Assembly (NCBI GenBank): GCA_905183005.1
Contig: CAJJDO010000171.1
Coordinates: 1 to 64,000, forward strand
Reading direction: 5' to 3'
Source: Paramecium pentaurelia
Taxonomy: Eukaryota > Ciliophora > Oligohymenophorea > Peniculida > Parameciidae
Length of the DNA stretch: 64,000 nt
Position numbers and translations under genes: made by a program. The notes below the pieces were generated by a model. It was not told the DNA's origin, made no database searches, and was given only the letters and a program-made list of their open reading frames with translations. How positions within the stretch are numbered: the first letter of the stretch is position 1; each line of letters opens with the position of its first letter. Below, in pieces: positions 48,012 to 59,394 of the stretch.

Positions 48012-50016
48012 TCAAGCATCTTCATCATCTAAATCATGTCCATATTATCCATCATCATCAGCAAATCCTTCATCTATATCCTCTTTAATTTATTCATCAT
48101 CATCATCATCATTCTTCTTCTATTTTGAATCAGGTTTCTTTTGTTCCATTTTCTATATTACTTACTTTTTATTTTTTTTCAATGCATCCTTAAAATTATC
48201 TGGTAAATCAGTTTTACATCTTCCATACTCATACTCTACTTCTACTTATTCATTTGTTTCTAATAATATCAAAACTCCCTTCCCATGAAAAGTATCCTCT
48301 CTGAAATTTCCTACATATTAAACCTTCTAATTACTATAAGTATACTTTCCTTCCAATGAAGCTAATTTTTTATATATATATATTATATACATCTTTATCC
48401 ATTTTAAAATAATCCCCTATATTCACTTCCATCCTCATAAAGCAATACTCCATCTTTTGCTTTATTATTTTCAAATTCTCCTTCAAATGTTAATTCTCCA
48501 AAATATAACTTTCCTGATACTCTTTTGAAATCCTCAATAATGCCATCATAAAAATGATTAGGACCATAAGAAAAAATCCCTTCTCTTGGACTATTTTTGG
48601 CAAATTAGCCATCAAAGTAGGATTTATTTCTATAGAATTCTCTACCTTCTATTTTTTCACCTAATTTTAGATCTCCTTCAAAATTAATAACTTATCTCTT
48701 TCTTGGTAAATTTTTTTGATAAGTCAATACATAGATGATTTCACCTTTGCCATTAGGAATATATTTCTATTGATCAAATTCTCCAATATAAATATATTTA
48801 TTCAATTCAACAATAATTTTTGAATGATTTTCAAATAAATTCAATAGAATATATGATACAGCTTTTTATGTCTTCATTTCAATTGTCCCATCCTTACTTA
48901 ACTCACCATTTTCAAATATTCCATAATACCATTAATCTTCAAATTTCCCATATCCATATCCATGAGGTATAATCTTATTATCCTCATCTAACTTACCAAA
49001 TCCAACATATTATTAATCAACATCAATAGCTTATTAAAAGAATGGATATTCAACTTTTAATGGATTATCTGGATAGCAAATCAATAATTAGAATATAGAT
49101 CTCTTTTACTGATCCAAAGATAATATTTAAGATAAAATTGGTAATATCATTTTATAATCTCCTTCAAATGGCTTTTCAATTTTAGATAAAGAATTAATCT
49201 ATTTTTTTAATTAATCTTTGAATTTATCGAATTTCAATTAATCTTCTTTAGATCTGTCAGTTTTTTGATTTTCTCTAAGTACTTTGAGTACTGATTGTAA
49301 TATATTATCTTTGAGTTATCCATCCTCAAAAAAAAAATCAGCAGAATTAATCTTAGTAATAGCACATAAGACAACCAAACCAGCTTAAAAGGAATAAGTA
49401 TAAATTAAATTTGCAAGGGATTTATCCTTATAAAAGTTGTCTGTACTAGGTGTGTAAGGTCTATGAAATTTAGATCCTTTGTATGAAATACCCATATTTG
49501 AAATAACAAAATTTTTACCATCTACAAATATATTTTATGGGGCAAGATCTAAAAATTCAAAAGTTGAGCGACCTATTAATATAATGATAATATTATACCT
49601 GTAATAAGTAGATTCTTACAAAATGTAATAAGTAATTCTAATGCTTATTCTTAATTTAATTATTCTTCTTGATCTAATCTCTTTTTCAATGCATTTAATC
49701 TGTATAAAACATATAAATCAGATTATTTATCATTTATCTCTTTTTCTGCTATCATTACTATTCTAGTGTTATATTCATTAACACATTCCAACATTGCTTT
49801 TTATAATTACAAGACTTTGGTTCTGAATATATCATAACCTAAATTTTCATAAATCTAGAGTATATATTTCTATCCATCCTTTGCATGAGACATAAGATAA
49901 CAAATTGATGAAATTCCCAAGTAAAAATCTCGTCCTTTTCCTATTACACTTTCTTAAGTGTAATTCTTATTTATGTAACTGGCATCAACTACAATTGAAT
50001 TGTATTATTATAACAT
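48012..50016 (-). CDS. Pseudokinase-MORN fusion protein
   Basis: Predicted 649 residues with introns 48362-48390 (29 nt) and 49573-49598 (26 nt). The N-terminal ~250 residues align with a protein kinase: ESVIGKGRDF (glycine loop), YILQIYE where the VAIK lysine should be, FLDLAPQNIFVDGKN for HRDxKxxN, ISNMGISYKG for the DFG segment, and FQAGLVVLCAITK for the W-x-x-G helix. The VAIK lysine and DFG aspartate are lost. MORN-type repeats follow (GFGKLDEDNKIIPHGYGYGK, YIGEFDQQKY, FEGDLKLGEK), then an acidic Asp-rich tail. A scaffolding role at membranes or cortex is inferred. Confidence 0.75.
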
Positions 50017-50132
50017 TAAATTAAAAATAATATCAATCACTAAACAAGATAATATCAAAATCATATTAACAATCTAAGATTAACATAATAAGGAATATGA
50101 TATATTCATATTAATTTAGAACAAAAATTAAA

Positions 50133-50512
50133 TCAAGATTTATTGACTAATTCAGGATGCTTGAGTTTTATATGTTAGTTTAATGAACCTTCACTTCTAA
50201 ATATAATATTATTATTATTACCCATATTTCTTACCACATCTTGATAATGGACATTCAAAATTGCGTTAAATTTCACTGGCTAGACTTCTCAATCTTTTTT
50301 TCCTTTCTTCAAATGACTAGTTATTTCCATCTTTCTAATTATAGTATGTTATATTTTTACTTCTAATTGTTCAAGTTTTTAAAGTATTTCAGTTTTCTCT
50401 TTAAGAAGTTCCTTAATCTAAATAAATTCTAAGTATATGTCTTTACTTTTTTTCTTAAATTGATATTGCAAAGATATTACTAGATATATTCACCTTAATA
50501 GTAGTCACCCAT
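50133..50512 (-). CDS. Small C2H2 zinc-finger protein, 99 residues
   Basis: Three introns (29, 26 and 25 nt) interrupt a 300-nt reading frame. The helical N-terminal half is followed by FEERKKRLRSLASEIQ, then one C2H2 finger FECPLSRCGKKYG/SEGSLNQHIKLKH with C-x4-C and H-x4-H spacing; the last intron splits the finger. Nucleic acid binding is likely; target unknown. The first intron begins immediately after ATG G, which makes the gene easy to miss. Confidence 0.65.
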
Positions 50513-50667
50513 CAATTTAAATTTAATTCTTTTTAATATTAATCATATTTTGCAAATCATAAAATATATAAGATCAAAGCAATATGTTTTTTTACACATT
50601 CTATTTCCATTTTCCTATAAGCAATTAACATAATTATTTGCTTATAGGAATATTAATTCAAATTCAA

Positions 50668-50952
50668 TCACATCATTTCTAACTTATACTTATTAAAATA
50701 CTAGAATTGAGATTTTAATCTATATAAATATGTTAAATATGAACCTTGTAACATCTTCTTATTTACTTTTTTAATTCTCTAAAATTATAAACAAATTCTA
50801 TTCATTTTTAATGTATTAAATTTTGTATATAATTCTTCTAATGGCAATTCATTTATTTTATAAACATAAACACTCTCTTGAATTTTAAGTGAATAGTAAT
50901 ATATAAAAGTAACTATCTTGTGATAGGTTTAATTTTCAATTTATTTGATCAT
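50668..50952 (-). CDS. Short hypothetical ORF, 94 residues
   Basis: Open from MIKQIENQTYHKIVTFIYYY to FNKYKLEMM. It has aromatic/Leu-rich coding-like composition, with a middle segment KINELPLEELYTKFNTLKM. No domain or intron recognised. It could also be the exon of a larger or decayed gene, since upstream sequence stays open. Divergent from the RIIa gene with 77 nt between starts. Confidence 0.4.
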
Positions 50953-51029
50953 ACTCTAAAGTATAGATGATTGATTATGCAAATCATATTATAATTAATT
51001 ATTTAATACTTTTTAATTTATTTGTTATG

Positions 51030-51753
51030 GCATCAAAGTACTTATAAAAATATCCAGTTCCTGAAAATTTTCACTAAATTTTGCATGATTTTACAAGAGA
51101 AGTATTTAAATAACTAAATATATTTTCACAGGTTTTAAGGGATTAACCAGATGATATTATAAAATATGGTATGGAATATTTTGAATCTATGAGAGATGGA
51201 AAACCATTTAACTTTTAAAGCAAATACAATATAGCTAAAGGATAGGCAATAGAAAAGAAATATTAAACAACTAAACCTAAAGATTACATAGAATAAAGCA
51301 AAAAAGTTGTTGATATATCCAATTTAAAATAAGATGTTGAAAGAAAATCCTCAGCACCTGCTGTCTCATCTGTGAGATAACTTTCAGCAGGTTCTTAAGC
51401 TAGCTTTCCAGAAGAGAAGAAAGCTGCTGTAGATTATGTTAATGAACTATATTAAAAAGTTGAACATGATATCGATTAATTTGAATCTGGTAAAAGTGAA
51501 ACTTAAAATGCTTTTTTCTAACCTCAATTTGTAATTATAATAAAATTATAATTAGGATGGTAAAGACTTAGAAAAAATAATAAAAATATAAGCTAGTGCC
51601 AAAGGAATGTTAGTTAGAAACTAATTAAAATAATAACAATAAGAAGGTAATATGATATAAGAGGAAGAAGAAGAAGTTTATGTATAAGTGGCATAAAAGC
51701 CACATGAGGATGGTGAAGATTAAGATAACCTATAAGATGAATAAATTGAATGA
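51030..51753 (+). CDS. Sp17-like RIIa and IQ motif protein
   Basis: Predicted 222 residues with introns 51102-51131 (30 nt) and 51531-51555 (25 nt). The N-terminus YPVPENFHQILHDFTREVLR followed by DQPDDIIKYGMEYFESM is an RIIa (dimerisation/docking) domain like that of sperm protein Sp17, ROPN1 and radial-spoke RSP11. Near residue 165 is an IQ calmodulin-binding motif (IIKIQASAKGMLVRNQLK). The tail is acidic. The same two-motif order occurs in Sp17, which anchors AKAPs and calmodulin in the flagellum; a ciliary role is inferred. Confidence 0.85.
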
Positions 51754-52399
51754 ATAAGTAAAACGAAATATATAAAATTTTGTTTTGATTTAATATAATT
51801 TTCATTTAATATTTTAATTAATTCATTTTTCATTATTTCTTATTATTAGTATAGTGTAAGTAAATTGATAAAAAAGAAAGAGAAAACCTATTGAGTAATA
51901 CTCTTGAATTCATATATACTTAAATGATTAAATATCCAAAAAAAATTAATTTTTAGATTAATGTTATACATTTTATATTTGTAGATGTCCTAAAATAATA
52001 ATTTAATTGAGATTGATCTTTTTAACATTAGAGTTTAAATATCTATTTAATTAAATTCTATCATAAATAATTAATTATTTACATATTTATTAAATTAGAA
52101 TATAAGGAATAAGAAAGTTATCTATCTTCTTAATTAATTTAAATAAACTTATATAGAATAACAATATGATTTGGCTTCAATATCTTATCATTATCTTAGA
52201 CTATATAATTATATAAATTTGTTGATTAATTAAAATATTAGATTATGAGTTTCAAGTACAAAATTTCATTTTTAAATAGAATAATTATTTGAATAAAAGA
52301 TGAGAATGTAAATTATGATCAGGTAGTACATGTGTCATGCTATAATTCAACAAGATTAAGTTAATATTGATTATTGTACATATATTAAATTAATTATTT
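51754..52399. other. AT-rich intergenic region, about 0.65 kb
   Basis: No convincing coding frame, RNA gene or repeat. One short ORF at 52246 (MSFKYKISFLNRIII) ends after 15 codons and is not supported. Confidence 0.55.
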
Positions 52400-53206
52400 A
52401 TGTAAATACAAAATAAAATTGGAGAAGGATTGTTCGGTCAAATCCACAAATGCTTAACTGTAGAAGGAGACACTTGTGCTATAAAGATTTATAAAGAAGG
52501 ATGTCCCAAAAAATTAAGGGAAAAAGAGATAAAGATTCTACAATCAATTAGTCACACAAATATTTAGAAAATTGTGAAGTCAGATTGTGAATACAAATGG
52601 TTTATTACAGAACTCATGAATTAAGATCTTTATTCAGTAATCACTAAACGTGGCATTCTCTAATAGATCACTATTAAATAAATTCTATTACAACTATGTA
52701 ATGGATTGTCTTACTTACATTCTATTGGCTATGTTCATAGAGACATCAAGTTAGAGAATGTAATGGTGAGTAAAGAACCTAATCTAAAAATTATTGACTT
52801 TGGTCTATCTGTCTATATTGAGTCTAATAAACTATATCCAAGACATTGTGGAACTCCCACCTATATGGCTCCTGAGTTAAATTTAGAAGACAAACTAATT
52901 ATGGGAGAAATTCTGAAGAAATCTGATGTGTTTGCACTAGGTGTATTAATTTTCATTCTTTGTTATGGCTGTCCTCCTTTCACCATAGCAAAATCTATTG
53001 AATGTAAATTTTGGCAAACCATAGAATAAAAAAAATGGTAAACCTTTTGGAATTACTTTGACAAAAAAATTATTAGATCAGATTAACATTTTAAGGATTT
53101 GATCTAAAATATGTTGGATCCTGATCATAAAACAAGATTCAAAATTGAATAAGTCAAGTAACATTAATGGATGAATGATGAAGGAAATTTAAATGAACTA
53201 TTATGA
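52400..53206 (+). CDS. Small serine/threonine protein kinase
   Basis: A 268-residue intron-free frame comprising little more than a kinase domain. All key elements are present: glycine loop IGEGLFGQI, CAIKIYK lysine, VHRDIKLENVM catalytic loop, IDFGLSVY, the GTPTYMAPEL segment and DVFALGVLIFILCYGCPPF. The domain starts only six residues after the Met. The subfamily is uncertain; the PPF motif suggests a CAMK-like or ULK-like ciliate kinase. It should be active. Confidence 0.9.
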
Positions 53207-53509
53207 AAATTTAACTAATTATTGTAAATATTATATAATTACTATTATTATGGATTATATCAATATCATAAATATATAAATTTTGATTTGATAATCCATT
53301 AATAGATAAACACTCTATATTAATCGAACATTAAGAGATTAATCAGAATCTATAAAAATTGATAAAATAGTATATTCAATTAACATCTGTTCCATCAAAA
53401 TGAAGTGTGTGAGTAAGTGCTACTTCTGAATACAATTAAATAATATTTCAAGTATGTTTATAAGATGAATGAATTTTATACAATAAATTATTTTCATTTT
53501 AAATAACAA

Positions 53510-54754
53510 ATGATTAATAAATCTAATTCTAAATGTGAAACATCTTCTATGAAACATCAAACTTAAGAAAATTCATAAAAAACAACTATTGTTATAAAAG
53601 AATAAAACAATTCATCTAGACAAACTTAAGAGAATAAAAAAATTTAATTTTTAGTTACAAATAAGTAACAAGGTTAGTCTGAATTAGATTTTTAGTAGTT
53701 TATGATAGAAAAATTGAATAAATATAGAAAAAATATTAGGAACCTTGATATTCAATATTAAATTAATCATTATGATTATTAAGTGTAAAAATTAGATAAG
53801 AAAATGGAAAAATTAGATAATTAAGTGTAAAAATTAGATAATTAGAGTATGCAAGAGTAAGGTGTTCAATTCCCTAAATTATTAACTTTATCGTATTCTA
53901 ATTTTTCTGAAGAATATAAAGTGCAGGAATAAAAGAATTATGATGAAATACTAGAATTCGATAAACTTATTATGAAACTTAGTTTGGATACAATTGAGAT
54001 TTATGATTAGAAAGGAGTGTTATAAGAAAGTAAAAAGTCTTTACCATTTTCAGATACACATTAATCAAAAAGTATTAAGTATAATCATATTTTTGGATAA
54101 AAGGATTTTAAATTATTATAATCAACTGGAATGTTTGTTACTAGTAATATTGTTGATTCTTATGCTAATTATTTAATGCTTGAGGATGAGAAAGTATACT
54201 TTAGTTTGAAAGCTGAAGATCGTAAGAAATATAAAAGAACATACATTTTTTGTTCTGATTACATAACAAATTGTTCAATTAATGTTGGAAACAATAAATA
54301 CAAATGGTTAACGTTATTTTATGAATAACTTAATAATTTTGAATCAATTTAATATTAATTTTGGCATATTTATCAGAATATCATTTTTGTGGTAAATCAT
54401 AATTTCCATTGGTTTTGTATTTAATTGGATTTGAAAAAGGATATTATGGAAATTTATGATTCTATTCCTAAAAGTCTAACTGCATATTAATGTTTCTAAG
54501 TATTATTTTAAACAATTTTCAGTGAAATAATGAAAATCAAGCCTGAATTTAAAATCAAAATAAATAAAGAATTTTCACAACAAAAGGATAGTTATTCATG
54601 TGGTTATTTCTCTTGTATAGCATTGAATTATTTGTATTATAAATAATAATAAATGGAATAATAGATTGAAAAGAAATAAAGATAGAAATTTATTAGTAAA
54701 GATGAGATGAAATAAATCTTAAGAAATTTATTGATTGAATAAGATGATGATTGA
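53510..54754 (+). CDS. Ulp1/SENP-type SUMO protease (C48 family)
   Basis: A 414-residue intron-free frame. The N-terminal ~200 residues are Gln/Lys-rich, with a short internal repeat (VQKLDNQ twice, KKMEKLD). The catalytic C48 domain shows the His in NHNFHWFCIQLDL, the Asp in DIMEIYDSIPKS, and the Gln/Cys pair in QQKDSYSCGYFSC. The SCG nucleophile motif and spacing match Ulp1/SENP enzymes that mature and remove SUMO. It complements the SIZ/PIAS ligase at 7.5 kb. An internal ATG at 54131 opens an apparent short ORF that is simply part of this protein. Confidence 0.85.
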
Positions 54755-55016
54755 TTATGTTGAATTCTAAATATTAAAATTCTTATAAATTTTACTAAAA
54801 TGAAAACTCCCTTTTTTATTAGGATATTATGTTATAATTAGAATAAAATAAAATATTTCTTTTAATAATTGATAATTAGATTTATTTCATATTTTTTGCT
54901 TAACGTAAATTGAGTTAAATAAATGCAGCCCAAGAGATATAAATAAAACAATTATCATCTCTAAAATTTCTTTGGTAATAATAATAGAAATAAGTTATTG
55001 ATGAAAGTATGAACTA

Positions 55017-55866
55017 ATGTTATATCCTCATAATGAAATTGTCAAATATATTTATTTAATATTTTTAATCGAATAAAATGAAAAGGACAATTAGATATCA
55101 TAAATTCTGAATAGAAAATATTAATTAGTTAAATTATAAAGCATGGGATAAAGAAGATAGAAATTATTTATAGTGTAAAAGAATAATCAAAAATAAAAAA
55201 ACATTTATTTATGTTAAATCAATCATGTTCTTAAAGATAATACTTAAATATTCAGTATAGATAAATACTTATAATCTTACATTTTTGCTTAAAATTGATA
55301 TCAAAATTAAGAGAAATCAAGATAATTTGCAAATCAGGACCAATACCAGGCTATATTAGATTATAGCATCTAACTCCTATTTTTCTGGAATGTTTAAGCA
55401 GAATTTAGTTATATTTAATAAAAGCCCCTTTATCAATTTAAAAATCTAAGATTATAAAAATTGAATAATAAAATGGAATAGATATGTATAGATATCACAT
55501 AATATGGGAAATATGATATTGATTAAACGAAGATTAAATAGTTTTAATAAATATCAATAGAGTAAATGTTGGAATTTTGATTTAGTAATTGTTATTTTAT
55601 GGCAAGAGTACTAAGTTGATGAGAAATGGTAAGTTAGATGGAACCTATTATTATAGTAATTGTATGAGATATATTAACAATTCTATTAAGAAATCAGATT
55701 TAGTTAATTTTTTAGCTTAGATTCTATTTTCTGAAGATAGATGGAGAATTGCTATGTATATATTTATATAATTGGAGATGAATTATTTTTTGATTATGGA
55801 GATAAATTTTTTATTAAATGGTTTAAATGACTTTAATAAATTATGTGACAATTACTACAAAAAATG
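55017..55866 (+). pseudogene. Decayed coding region, at least four frame changes
   Basis: From the ATG at 55017 a coding-like frame (LYPHNEIVKYIYLIF) runs to TGA at 55296. The next segments continue in shifted frames: IKRNQDNLQIRTNTRLYQII to about 55458, then NGIDMYRYHIIWEI, then DIDQTKIKQFQQISIEQM, and finally KSDLVNFLAQILFSEDRWRI ending at 55864-55866. No normal-size introns were found to join them. The segments are too coherent for random AT-rich DNA, so a recently decayed gene is the best reading. Family unknown. It converges on the ankyrin gene. Confidence 0.45.
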
Positions 55867-55878
55867 ATTACTTATCAA

Positions 55879-57057
55879 TCAATAAATACACAAAGTAGGC
55901 TATTCTAGTCTGCTCCATTTAGTAAAGAGTTATATTTTTCTTGCTTAACCAACTATTTTCTTTAATTCTGGATTCCTTTACAAAGGACCATTCAAATCTG
56001 TTAAACCAGTACTCCAAGGGTATGCACCATGAGTAAGCAATAATTTAACTATCTCTTAATGATTTTCTGTAATAGCTATACTTAATGGAGTTCTATTCAT
56101 CAAATCTAAAGCATCAAAATCTGCATGATAATGCAATAACATTCTTACCATATCTAAATATCCATATTTACATGCCCAATGAAGAGCAGTCATATTATAA
56201 TAATCATATTAAAACACCAAATAAGGATGAGTTAATAAAAAACTTTACATCTATTCTAATCTATTCTATTTAGATGCAAATATAAATTCCTTAGAAAATT
56301 AACTCGAAAATGCTTTCTTACTAAATACTTACTTCTATATCACATCAACTATAGACAATCCTAAAAGTTTAATCTTTTTCAAAGAACGTCTTAAAAGTTC
56401 TATTCTTCTTCTATTACGTTTCCTATTACTTTAAGCAAAGAATTTCAAATTAGTTGCATCTATATTAGGAGTAGACTTAGCTGAAATTTCATGTATTCTC
56501 AATTTCCTTTTCAAACCACCTTTCACCTCTATTTCCATGTTTTCCCGATTAGGTCTTATCTCTAATTATTATGACTTTAACTCTCGTACTCTACTATACT
56601 ACACTGATGATTGTCTATCAAATGCTTTTTAGGCTGTCTACGGTTTAGGTTCAATCAGTTTGTAATTTGTATTTGGATTTTATTACATAAATAGTTTTCT
56701 ATTCTTTTTATTTATCATCAAAGGTGAAGGACTATTTGATGCACAAATCTTATCAACGTTTTTAAAGTCTACAGTATCATATTAAACAATATGTTTAAGA
56801 GAGTGATTTCTCAAAAATTCTCTAATCTATTCATCTGATGGTACATTAATCTTTTATTTCTTTAATAATGACACCATTTTATTTGGAGGCAACACAAAAA
56901 ACTTGTAATCGTAATCTAAATTATTCTACTATTTAATACCTTTTACAGCCAATCTATGTTTCAATTGTGGAAACCAAGGCTTGGCAGTATTTATTGTACA
57001 CTTATTTGGAGTTGTTTGCTTGTCAATAATTCTCTTATAATAATCTTATTCAAACAT
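55879..57057 (-). CDS. Ankyrin-repeat protein
   Basis: Predicted 392 residues. The N-terminal ~270 residues are basic and low in known motifs. The C-terminal part has about two and a half ankyrin repeats: NMTALHWACKYGYLDMVRML, ALDLMNRTPLSIAITENHQE, and IVKLLLTHGAYPW, each with the TPLH/TALH and LL features. These bind partner proteins; the partner is unknown. No intron was needed, though a 30-nt stopless candidate beginning GTAAGTATT lies just before the repeats. Confidence 0.8.
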
Positions 57058-57498
57058 TTAATTTTTACTATATAAATGCTCTAATTAAACAATATTATTA
57101 TAAATCAATTTTAAACTATTCAATATAAAGTAATATATATATAAGATAACATATAAAAATTTTAATTATTCATGTTATTATTATATATATATTTATTTTG
57201 TAATTCTCTATGTTATTATGATACTATTTTATATTTAAGTATTTCTAATTATTATAAAATAAATAAATACATAAATTTAGTTTTTTAGAATCAATCCCAA
57301 AATACTCTCTTAGAATCATCATACTTAAATAAGAAGAAACAATATAAAAAATTAGTTTATAGAATTGAAATCTAATAATCATTTGCTTAATTGTTAAGTT
57401 AAACTTAAATGAATATGTATGAACCACTAGGAAATCCCTATTGTAAATTTAGATATTTATAGTGATATTTTAATTATTTAATTTAACTATCTTTGATC
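57058..57498. other. AT-rich intergenic region, about 0.44 kb
   Basis: Divergent gap with TA-rich runs near 57130-57200. A minus-strand ORF at 57245-57427 has no conserved features and was not accepted. Confidence 0.5.
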
Positions 57499-57925
57499 AT
57501 GAAAAGTTTTGAGAGTTCTATTAAATAACATATTCCATAATAAATTATAAGAGCAGCAGAAAAATTTGAATCACTTTTTGTAAAGGAGACACACCATCAT
57601 TAATCTTAAATCTTATATTTTAAAATAATGGCCAAAAATCAAAAGAGAATAAAAAAACAATTATAATAGGAACCTAAAATAGGATTATCTGAGTTGGGTC
57701 ATTTACAATAAACATTAAGAAAATCAGGAACATTTGGAATTGAAAACTCTTAATCAATTATTGTAAATATATTTATATATTATAATTCTTTAGCATTGCA
57801 TGCAAATATTAAAACCAGAATTTGAGAGATAAATATATATTGATGAACTCACAACTGTAGTTAGTGAACAAATACCTTATGAAAATTATGATTTTATCTA
57901 TGATTGTTGTGATATTAATTTATGA
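57499..57925 (+). CDS. Hypothetical protein, 131 residues
   Basis: Starts MKSFESSIKQHIPQQIIRAA; a 31-nt intron (57763-57793) is removed to reach CMQILKPEFERQIYIDELTT. The C-terminus is DCCDINL. It is charged at first, then Gln/Lys-rich, with an acidic Tyr-rich end. No family recognised. Coding quality is consistent on both sides of the intron. Confidence 0.55.
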
Positions 57926-59394
57926 TAATATTCATATATCATAATTATTTAATCTATTATAATGATGGTTCATTTGATCTTAGTATTCCAATAATCATTT
58001 TTATATATCTTTTTATGGTTAGAACAATATATGAGTAGAATATATAGTTTTATAAAAGTCATTTATTAAATTAAATAATTAAGTGTGTTTTTAATAAAGC
58101 AAATCTTATGAAGTATTTAAATCACATCAAATTGATTAATGATAATGAAATAAACTATTTAGTTTATTAATTATTCTAAATTCTAAATATAATTCATATA
58201 GATAAAAAGAATAATTAATAAATTAATAAATAAAGTGTTGATTTTTAATTCTTTTATGTATTTTTAGATTATCATAAAATATAATATTAGTTTTAATGAG
58301 AATTAATTTATTTGATTGAGTATTTATAATATTTCATTTTTGTAAATAAATGAAGAAACTTTCTATTTTCTTTTAAAGATTGAAATACAAAAGAAGAATA
58401 TATTTAATTTAAGGATATTAATAAATATTACAAGAATTCTGATAACGAATTCCTTTTTTTCTAGAAAATATAAATTTTAAATATTTAAATGTTTTTACTT
58501 ATCACAAAAAAAGAAGGAATAATTTTTTGATGAAAATGAGCTGATTTAAATATGTGTCATTTAAGATGACTTCAAAATAATTGAAAATTATGGATTATTT
58601 GATTTTATTCTTAAATATTTATATAAGAAATAAATTATTTTAAGGTTATACATTAAAATTTAGAGTTCTTCTATTTAACTAAATCTATATTCTCTTTAAA
58701 AATTGTATTATACCAAAGGGTTAATCATCATCCTAATATTAAATCAGAACAGCCTTAATATCCAATTTGATATATAGCATTTATTTGAATAAGAGAAGAT
58801 ATCAATATAAATATAATATAAAGTACATAAATTTAATAAATTTGCTTGACATCTATATAATAGTAGATAGAATATATTATCGATAATTTATTAGAATAAA
58901 TATTAGAGTAATAAATGATTATAAATAATTAATATTAATAAATAAATAGAATGCTTTAAATTATATAAATACAAATTACTTTTACCTTTTTGAGGGGGTG
59001 AATCGTAATAAGTTGATTATTAAATAAATTTTAATTTTTTTGAGGAAGAAAATAATGAATAAATAATATTCTATTAAAGTTTAGGATTATAAATCAGAAT
59101 TGATAAAAACTAAATACTCAAATATATAGAGTTAGAAATTCGAAATGAATATTTGAGATAGATAGAAAGAAAAACATTATTCTTATCATACTAATAAAAA
59201 AAGAGATAAATAATTATAAATTATTAATAAATAAGTCTTTTATGGAATATATTAAATGATTTAAAGCTATATCAATAAATTTTGAATAATATTATTAAAA
59301 TTTGATCTATAATACTTATCAATAATCTAATTTTGTATGATATTCTATGCTAGTTAATAATTTATAATATTATATATCAATCTATATTATTGAA
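57926..59394. other. 1.5-kb AT-rich gap with possible decayed coding sequence
   Basis: No intact gene seen. On the + strand several open stretches have weak coding character, the best being near 59070-59290 (YIELEIRNEYLRQIERKTLF) and a long TGA-poor frame over 58555-59150. They are Ile/Asn/Lys-heavy and broken by TGA codons. This could be a relic like those at 0.1-1.7 and 55.0-55.9 kb, or simply AT-rich spacer. Confidence 0.35.

Noticed and set aside
52246..52293. Short ORF MSFKYKISFLNRIII upstream of the kinase
   Set aside because: Ends at TGA after 15 codons and no intron joins it to the kinase.
57245..57427. 60-residue minus-strand ORF
   Set aside because: No conserved features, in an AT-rich spacer where TGA-free stretches are common by chance.
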